NCBI GenBank assembly: GCA_030835135.1
Contig: JAUQWO010000027.1
Span: forward strand, 1-37,053
DNA from: Bacteroidota bacterium
GTDB lineage: Bacteria > Bacteroidota > Ignavibacteria > UBA10030 > UBA6906
Direction: 5' to 3'
Length of the DNA stretch: 37,053 nucleotides
Shown here in pieces: positions 31,678 to 37,053 of the stretch (positions are counted from its first letter, which is position 1; the number at the start of each line of letters is the position of its first letter). The notes beneath the pieces are model-generated. The model saw nothing but the letters and a program-made list of their open reading frames with translations. It was not told the DNA's origin and ran no database searches. The position numbers and the translations under genes were made by a program.

Positions 31678-32038
31678 TCATTCGATGTCAGACTGACGGA
31701 TATTTTCATCGGACCCCCTCCCCCTAATCTCCACCTGTGAGCCAGGGATCGTCCGTGAGTGCAGTCGTGAAGCATGTGAGTGTTGAAGTCCTGTCCTTTG
31801 TTCCGTTGGCAACCGCCGCCCGCACCACGCTCAAGAGAGTTGCTGAGCCGTGTCCTTACACGGGCGACAGAGCAAGTACTCAGGTGACGTAGAACGACAA
31901 CGGTGCATCTTCTGGTGTCTGTGCGATGCGATGGCTCGGGAATGGGCCATTGGTGAGGATGTGACGTTCTGTCCCCGGTTCTCCGAAAATACTACACATC
32001 AATCCTACTACTACACACAACTACTCGTGGGACTCATC

Positions 32039-35000
32039 ATGCGACATTCACGCGTTCTGTTCGCACTTGCTGTCCTCGTCATCGCCGTTACGGGCCTGGC
32101 AACCGCCCAGCAAACGTCCGGCCAGATCGAGGGCTTCATCGCCGATTCTCTCTCCCACGAACGATTGACGGGAGCGAATGTCTGGATCGATGGGACGGGG
32201 ATGGGAGCGGTCACCAACCTTGACGGAAGGTACGTGATCACCAACGTGCCGCAAGGCAGCTATACCCTGATCGTCCGTTACATCGGGTATCGTGCCAAGC
32301 GGCAGCAGGTGGTCGTGACGGCAGGGGAGATCCTCAAGCGGGATTTCGCCATGATCCCCGAGGCCCTGGAAGGAGAGACCTTCCTCGTTCTGGCGCAGGC
32401 GCGAGGCCAGCAGGAAGCCATCAATCAGCAACTCTCCTCGAGCACGATCACGAATGTGGTCTCATCGGAGAAGATCCATCAGCTGCCCGATGCGAACGCG
32501 GCCACGGCGCTCAGCCGCCTCCCCGGCGTGTCGCTGATGAACGGCGACCAGGTGGTCATCCGCGGTATGCAGGCGAAACTCAATACGGTTCTGATCAACG
32601 GCATCCAGATCCCGTCCACCGATATGAATGACCGGTCGACGAACCTTGGCTTTATTTCCTCCAACCTGCTGTCCGGGATCGAGGTCATGAAAGTGCTGAC
32701 CCCCGACCGTGATGCGAACACGCTGGGTGGTTTGGTGAATCTGCGCTTGCGGGAAGCCCCCACCGGGTTCCATGGCGACCTGTTCGCCCAGGGGAACTAT
32801 AACACGCAGGACCGTGTGTCGGACAACTACAAGTTCTGGGGAAGCGTCAGCTCGCGGTTCCTTGATGATAACCTCGGGATCTTCGTCCAGGGAAGTGCCG
32901 ATCGTTCGGATATCGGTCAGGACATCGCGGCGGCGACGTACGGCATCAATGGTGCGGGTTCCATCCGGTACGGTGAAGCCCCCTACCAGATGAACCAGTT
33001 CACATTTCAGGACCAATGGAATGTGATCACCAACAGCAGCGCCAGCGTGATCATCGATTATGTCCTCCCGCACGGGAAGATCCTGTTCTCGAACACGTTC
33101 GCGAATAATCTGAGCGACAACACCACGTTCCGGAACCGCCTCGATCTTGAACAGACCGTCGTGGGCTACACCCTGAGCCGCGACAAATACGGCAAGGCCC
33201 TGATGATCAATGCCCTCCAGGGGGAGTACAATTTCGGCGATCTGAAGGCTGAGCTCTCGCTGTCCCATTCCCTCTCGAACAAATACACGCGCGTCCGGTA
33301 TGGTGATCCCGGCACAAATTTCACGTTCGAGAACCAGGCACACCGTCCGTTCGGGGTCGATCCGGCGAGCGGCCTTGCGATCAATTACGTCTCCCAGCGG
33401 CGCTTCATGACCCCGGAGGACGTGTATGGGATCACGATCGATCCCAATGATGCCCTTGGTGCGAAGGTAGGGGGATGGGTCATCTCGCGCTCCGAGGCCT
33501 TTGATCAGCATGTGTACAATACCGCTCTGGATTTCACACTGCCGGTGACGCTGTCGGAAGACATCACAACCAAGATCAAGTTCGGCGGAAAGTTCTCGCG
33601 ATCGGCACGTGCCAACGACGTGGAGTCGACGTTCAAGGGCTCTTCAGACGACGACTACTATAACGCCACCCGGTCCTTCTTCCCGAACCACCAGGGGCTG
33701 TCGGCAGCCAATCCGGTTCTGTTCGGGGATCTCTGGGACCGCGGCTTCACACGCGGCGACTACTTTCTGAAGGGCGACTATCCGTTCAAGTACGCATATG
33801 ACCGCGATCTGATGGATCAGTATATGGGCACCTCGATCTCGGGCTGGGCGGTGGCGCGACACAAGCCGTCGTCGGAGCGGGACGATTGGGGTGGGGCTGA
33901 GATCTATTCGGCCGGATATCTGATGGGTTCGTTCGACTTCGGACCCATGGTGTCCCTCATCGCCGGCGGTCGCTATGAGCACTACAACATGCAATACCAT
34001 TCGAAGTTCGTGTACGTCACGCACTCGGTGTATGGGTATGCGAACCTGTACGATACGCTGAACACCGTGGACCGCAGCGACAACGACTTCTTCCCGAATG
34101 CCCAGCTCCGGTACCGGGTCAATGAATGGTCGGATATCCGGCTGGCGTACTCGAAGGGCATCGCGCGACCCGACTTCCGGGCCGTCATGCCGAGCATCTA
34201 TCTCGAACCGGGCGGGGGAGCACAGGCAGGCAACACGAAATTGCGGCCGGCCCTTTCGGACAACCTGGACGTGATGGTTTCGGTGTACAGTGGCGACGTC
34301 GGGTTGTTCACCGTTGGCGGGTTCTACAAGAAGATCCGTAACTTCTTCTATCAGACGGACATCTTCTACCAGAACCTGGGGTACTACAATGCGTCGTTCC
34401 CGGATTCGATGACGTTCGCAGCGCTGGGTATCAAGCCCGCCGGCATGCCCACACCCTCGCAGCGTATCACGACGTTCCTGAACAACCCGAATCCGGCGTA
34501 TGTCCGTGGATTCGAACTCGAATGGCAGACCAACTTCTGGTATCTCCCGGTGCCGTTCAACAGCCTGGTGCTGACGGTCAACTATACGAAGTCGTGGTCG
34601 GACATGGATTACCAGCAGATCAGGAACATCGACTCCGCCTATCAGGACCCGACCAACCCCCGTATCACCCGCCATAAGTACATCACCATCGACACCGTAC
34701 GCAATGCACGTCTGCTGTTCCAGTCGGATGACGTCATCAACGTCGCCCTCGGCGTCGACTACAAGGGGTTCTCCGGACGTCTGTCGTTCAACATGCAGGG
34801 GAACATCATCACGACCGTGGGTGCACGGCCGGAAGATGACCAGTTCACCGGCAATATCTACCGTTGGGATCTTACGCTTCAGCAGCAGCTCCCCATCGAA
34901 GGCTTCCGCGTCATCTTCGACGCGGTCAATCTCTTCCACAATGCCACGTATACATACCAGAAATTCCGGCGTGTCAGTGATGGCGAGATCCTTGAGAATC

Positions 35001-35059
35001 TTCAGTCGACAGCCTATTCACCGCGGTTCATTCAGCTCAGTCTGCGCTATAGCATGTGA
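32039..35059 (+). CDS. TonB-dependent outer-membrane receptor, glycan-uptake type
   Basis: 1006 residues. ATG 32039 opens a signal peptide (MRHSRVLFALAVLVIAVTGLATAQ). Residues about 28-112 are a carboxypeptidase-D regulatory-like domain (GANVWIDGTGMGAVTNLDGR). The plug spans about 125-235 (LPDANAATALSRLPGVS, QVVIRGMQAKLNTVLINGIQ, LTPDRDANTLGGLVNLR), then a 22-strand-type barrel ending in an aromatic-rich tail (RFIQLSLRYSM). The plug resembles TonB receptors of the Xanthomonas/Caulobacter carbohydrate type more than classic SusC, and no SusD gene follows. It should import oligosaccharides with TonB energy. LacI-type boxes at its promoter tie it to the xylose regulator. The next gene, a surface protein, lies 156 bp downstream and may be its partner. 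Confidence 0.92.
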   Translation: MRHSRVLFALAVLVIAVTGLATAQQTSGQIEGFIADSLSHERLTGANVWIDGTGMGAVTNLDGRYVITNVPQGSYTLIVRYIGYRAKRQQVVVTAGEILKRDFAMIPEALEGETFLVLAQARGQQEAINQQLSSSTITNVVSSEKIHQLPDANAATALSRLPGVSLMNGDQVVIRGMQAKLNTVLINGIQIPSTDMNDRSTNLGFISSNLLSGIEVMKVLTPDRDANTLGGLVNLRLREAPTGFHGDLFAQGNYNTQDRVSDNYKFWGSVSSRFLDDNLGIFVQGSADRSDIGQDIAAATYGINGAGSIRYGEAPYQMNQFTFQDQWNVITNSSASVIIDYVLPHGKILFSNTFANNLSDNTTFRNRLDLEQTVVGYTLSRDKYGKALMINALQGEYNFGDLKAELSLSHSLSNKYTRVRYGDPGTNFTFENQAHRPFGVDPASGLAINYVSQRRFMTPEDVYGITIDPNDALGAKVGGWVISRSEAFDQHVYNTALDFTLPVTLSEDITTKIKFGGKFSRSARANDVESTFKGSSDDDYYNATRSFFPNHQGLSAANPVLFGDLWDRGFTRGDYFLKGDYPFKYAYDRDLMDQYMGTSISGWAVARHKPSSERDDWGGAEIYSAGYLMGSFDFGPMVSLIAGGRYEHYNMQYHSKFVYVTHSVYGYANLYDTLNTVDRSDNDFFPNAQLRYRVNEWSDIRLAYSKGIARPDFRAVMPSIYLEPGGGAQAGNTKLRPALSDNLDVMVSVYSGDVGLFTVGGFYKKIRNFFYQTDIFYQNLGYYNASFPDSMTFAALGIKPAGMPTPSQRITTFLNNPNPAYVRGFELEWQTNFWYLPVPFNSLVLTVNYTKSWSDMDYQQIRNIDSAYQDPTNPRITRHKYITIDTVRNARLLFQSDDVINVALGVDYKGFSGRLSFNMQGNIITTVGARPEDDQFTGNIYRWDLTLQQQLPIEGFRVIFDAVNLFHNATYTYQKFRRVSDGEILENLQSTAYSPRFIQLSLRYSM

Positions 35060-35215
35060 TCAGCGCGGAGACGTAGCGCCCGCGCGCGGTATGCGGCATC
35101 GTGGTCACCAATTCAGAGTCAGGTATCGTGAACAACACACGGAGGGTGAAGGCTCGTGAATGGTACGTCAGTCTCTACCAGTCCTTCAATAACCAGTCAG
35201 ATTTAGGAGGATTCC

Positions 35216-36994
35216 ATGAAGAAGCTGCTAATACTCTCGATGTTGCTGTTGCTTCTCGCAAGCATGGCGGTGTCCCAGACCCTGATGGATTATGTTTCCG
35301 CGGTCAGCGGGGATACGCTTGTCATTAAGGATTTCGTTGAGATGGGCAATCAGCCGAACTCACTGTACAACGCCATGTTGCTGGACTCGTTGAACGTTCC
35401 GGCCGGCCGCGTGTACAAGCTGAAGGTCAATGGTACCTATCCACTCGTCAATTCGCCGAACACCGTCCGGCCCGTGACGATCGTGGGTGGCGACGCGACG
35501 ATCCTCGTGAACAACACGAACGCCGCATCGGCCCCGCCGCTTATCTGCGGTTCGACCTATGAGGGCGGTGCGAATACCGGTGGCATCAACTATTCGTACG
35601 ACCTGACCGTGAAGAACTGCAGCGTCATTCCGGCAACGGCGGCGCGTGACCTCGGCTGGAACTTCTTCTGGTCAAACGGCCAGAACGCAAAGCTGACGCT
35701 GGACAATGACTACCTCGAACGTACCCGGTGGGTTCTCTTCGCCAGCAGCGCCTCCGGTCAGCGGTATCTTATCAAGAACTGCTACTTCGTGAACCTGAAT
35801 GGCCAGCCCTGCCGCCGTAATGGCGGTGTGTATGATGCCTTCGCCTTCATGGATTCCATGTGGGTCGAGAACTGCACCCATATCATGACACAGGGCATGA
35901 TGTACAAGTTCCGTCAGTATCCGTTCAAGCGCGTCGTCATGAACCACAATACCTTCATCAACTGCTCCGGCAATATCTATCTGGATTGGGGCTATCAGAC
36001 GAATGTCAGCAACACCAACAATATCTATGTGAACTGCAACGTTCAGGCATATCCCGGGATCTCCACCATCGATGTCGGCGAACAGGATCTCGACGGCCTG
36101 CCGATGGGCCTCGTCAATCTGCATACGTTCCCCGATCCCGATTCGTCCTATGACCAGTACAGAGCACTTCCGAGGAAGTATCTCTTTGAAGGAAACGTCG
36201 TTTACTGGGATCCGAAACTCAGCAGCGTCGTCTCCACGTTGAACACGAACCACGTGAATGGTGTCACGAACTGGCAGGACCAGATGATCATCATGAACTC
36301 GCGCACAACCGCGATGTTCAACGACAATAGCACCTATCCGTACCTCACACTGGGCACGAACTACACGGAAGCGCCGGTCTTCACGGATCCGAAGACGCTT
36401 ATGACGACGGAGGTGGATAATCTCAAGGCGTTCACCATCGCGACGTGTGACACGAACAGCACGGATGTCCTTCCGGACTGGCGCGTGACGAACGTCGGAA
36501 ATGACTTCTACGTCTATTCGGACTGGCCGATCCCGGTCAATCTCGCCTACAGCAACGCCACACTGTTGACGGGCGCGACGGGCGGATTCCCGGTCGGCGA
36601 TCTGAACTGGTTCCCCGTGAGGAAGACCCAGTGGAACGCCCAGCGGACCGCAGAGTACACCGCGATCGATCAGGCCCTCAATACCGGTGGCAGGACGATC
36701 ACGGCCGTCCCCACGGACGCGAACGCTCCGGTGGAGTTCAGCCTTGCGCAGAACTATCCGAACCCCTTCAACCCGAGCACCAAGATCTCCTTCTCCATCG
36801 CGAAGAGTGCCGTCACCACGCTGAAGGTCTTCAATGCTCTCGGACAGGAAGTGGCGACACTGGTCAATGGTATCATGCCGGCAGGTACGCATGATGTCAG
36901 CTTCAATGCCTCCGGCCTGGCCTCGGGCATGTATTTCTATCGCCTGACCAGCGGCGCAGCGACGCAGATGAAGCAGATGGTGATCCTGAAGTAG
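35216..36994 (+). CDS. T9SS-exported surface protein, probable beta-helix, possible glycan binder
   Basis: 592 residues. AGGAGG (35205-35210) precedes ATG 35216 and a signal peptide (MKKLLILSMLLLLLASMAVSQ). Residues about 22-500 are rich in Asn, Thr, Ser and aromatics with recurring short strands (LTVKNCSVI, YLIKNCYFVNLNG, VWVEN/VVMNHNTFINCSGNIY), the look of a right-handed parallel beta-helix of the pectate-lyase-like class. I see no catalytic set I would trust. Residues about 513-592 are a T9SS type-A sorting domain (NYPNPFNPSTKISFSI, then GQEVATLVNG and SGMYFYRLTSG). Export through T9SS would place it on the outer surface. Located after the TonB receptor where SusD normally stands, it may bind or cut glycan for the receptor; this is inference. 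Confidence 0.85.
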   Translation: MKKLLILSMLLLLLASMAVSQTLMDYVSAVSGDTLVIKDFVEMGNQPNSLYNAMLLDSLNVPAGRVYKLKVNGTYPLVNSPNTVRPVTIVGGDATILVNNTNAASAPPLICGSTYEGGANTGGINYSYDLTVKNCSVIPATAARDLGWNFFWSNGQNAKLTLDNDYLERTRWVLFASSASGQRYLIKNCYFVNLNGQPCRRNGGVYDAFAFMDSMWVENCTHIMTQGMMYKFRQYPFKRVVMNHNTFINCSGNIYLDWGYQTNVSNTNNIYVNCNVQAYPGISTIDVGEQDLDGLPMGLVNLHTFPDPDSSYDQYRALPRKYLFEGNVVYWDPKLSSVVSTLNTNHVNGVTNWQDQMIIMNSRTTAMFNDNSTYPYLTLGTNYTEAPVFTDPKTLMTTEVDNLKAFTIATCDTNSTDVLPDWRVTNVGNDFYVYSDWPIPVNLAYSNATLLTGATGGFPVGDLNWFPVRKTQWNAQRTAEYTAIDQALNTGGRTITAVPTDANAPVEFSLAQNYPNPFNPSTKISFSIAKSAVTTLKVFNALGQEVATLVNGIMPAGTHDVSFNASGLASGMYFYRLTSGAATQMKQMVILK

Positions 36995-37053
36995 TCCGGC
37001 TGTACTCCCGCTAGCGACCCTAAACAGCGGTCCCCCCGCTTGGAGCCGCGATC

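Larger units (their letters stand above)
31537..32038 (+). other. 502-bp non-coding region: receptor-gene promoter and long leader
   Basis: No convincing gene lies here. An open frame enters the receptor gene from 31850, but its codons before 32039 show no signal or domain character. The left part is AT-rich and holds the promoter (31617-31647) and two LacI-type boxes (31646-31677). A transcript from that promoter would have a leader of about 385 nt before the receptor ATG. I see no riboswitch that I recognise and no strong hairpin in the leader. Confidence 0.6.

Noticed and set aside
31850-32038. 63-residue N-terminal extension of the TonB receptor frame
   Set aside because: Codons upstream of 32039 carry no signal peptide or domain features, while 32039 starts a textbook signal peptide.
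35216-36994. Possible SusD-like identity of the gene after the receptor
   Set aside because: It lacks the SusD lipoprotein signal and helical TPR-like character; the body is beta-rich and it ends in a T9SS sorting domain.

Overview
The window looks like a carbohydrate-utilisation island from a GC-rich member of the Bacteroidota/Ignavibacteria (FCB) branch. Two proteins end in a type IX secretion (T9SS, Por) C-terminal sorting domain with the NYPNPFNPST/NFPNPFNPAT signature. The uptake gene is a TonB-dependent outer-membrane receptor. Two promoters fit the Bacteroidota-style TTG...TAnnYTTG pattern. The phylum is an inference; no rRNA or other marker gene is present.

Left arm (1-20734, all + strand) is a secreted glycan-degrading cluster. 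In order: the tail of an unrecognised gene; a type-B carboxylesterase; a GH31; a GH2; a decayed second GH2; a PA14-bearing GH31 of the alpha-xylosidase type; a GH43; a GH9 with an unusual N-terminal extension; a GH51; a double CE1 esterase; a single CE1 esterase; and a second GH51. Spacing is tight, with ATGA overlaps at 258 and 4364 and gaps of 10-150 bp, so most are probably co-transcribed. The families GH2, GH9, GH31, GH43 and (on the right arm) GH3 are also those of the characterised Bacteroides ovatus xyloglucan locus. A branched, arabinosylated, galactosylated and esterified xyloglucan is therefore the best substrate guess; arabinoxylan is the main alternative.

Middle (20735-22694): a convergent DUF362 protein on the - strand with a Tat signal and a T9SS tail, separated from the GH51 gene by a perfect 15-bp hairpin. 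Its promoter lies back to back with that of a LacI-family regulator.

Right arm (22695-36994, + strand): LacI regulator, xylose isomerase (xylA), a GH3 without signal peptide, a GPH-family sugar:cation symporter, a membrane-fused spermidine-synthase-like protein, a roughly 500-bp gap with a strong promoter, a TonB-dependent receptor, and a T9SS-anchored surface protein. There is no SusD homologue.

Proposed logic: the polymer is cut and debranched outside the cytoplasm by the left-arm enzymes. Oligosaccharides cross the outer membrane through the receptor, possibly helped by the surface protein, and small sugars enter through the GPH symporter. GH3 and XylA then handle oligosaccharides and xylose in the cytosol. 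A sequence of the form TGAACCGGTTCA occurs upstream of lacI, xylA and the receptor gene. At lacI and the receptor it sits in the same register against the -7 element. This points to a local LacI regulon that ties uptake to xylose metabolism.
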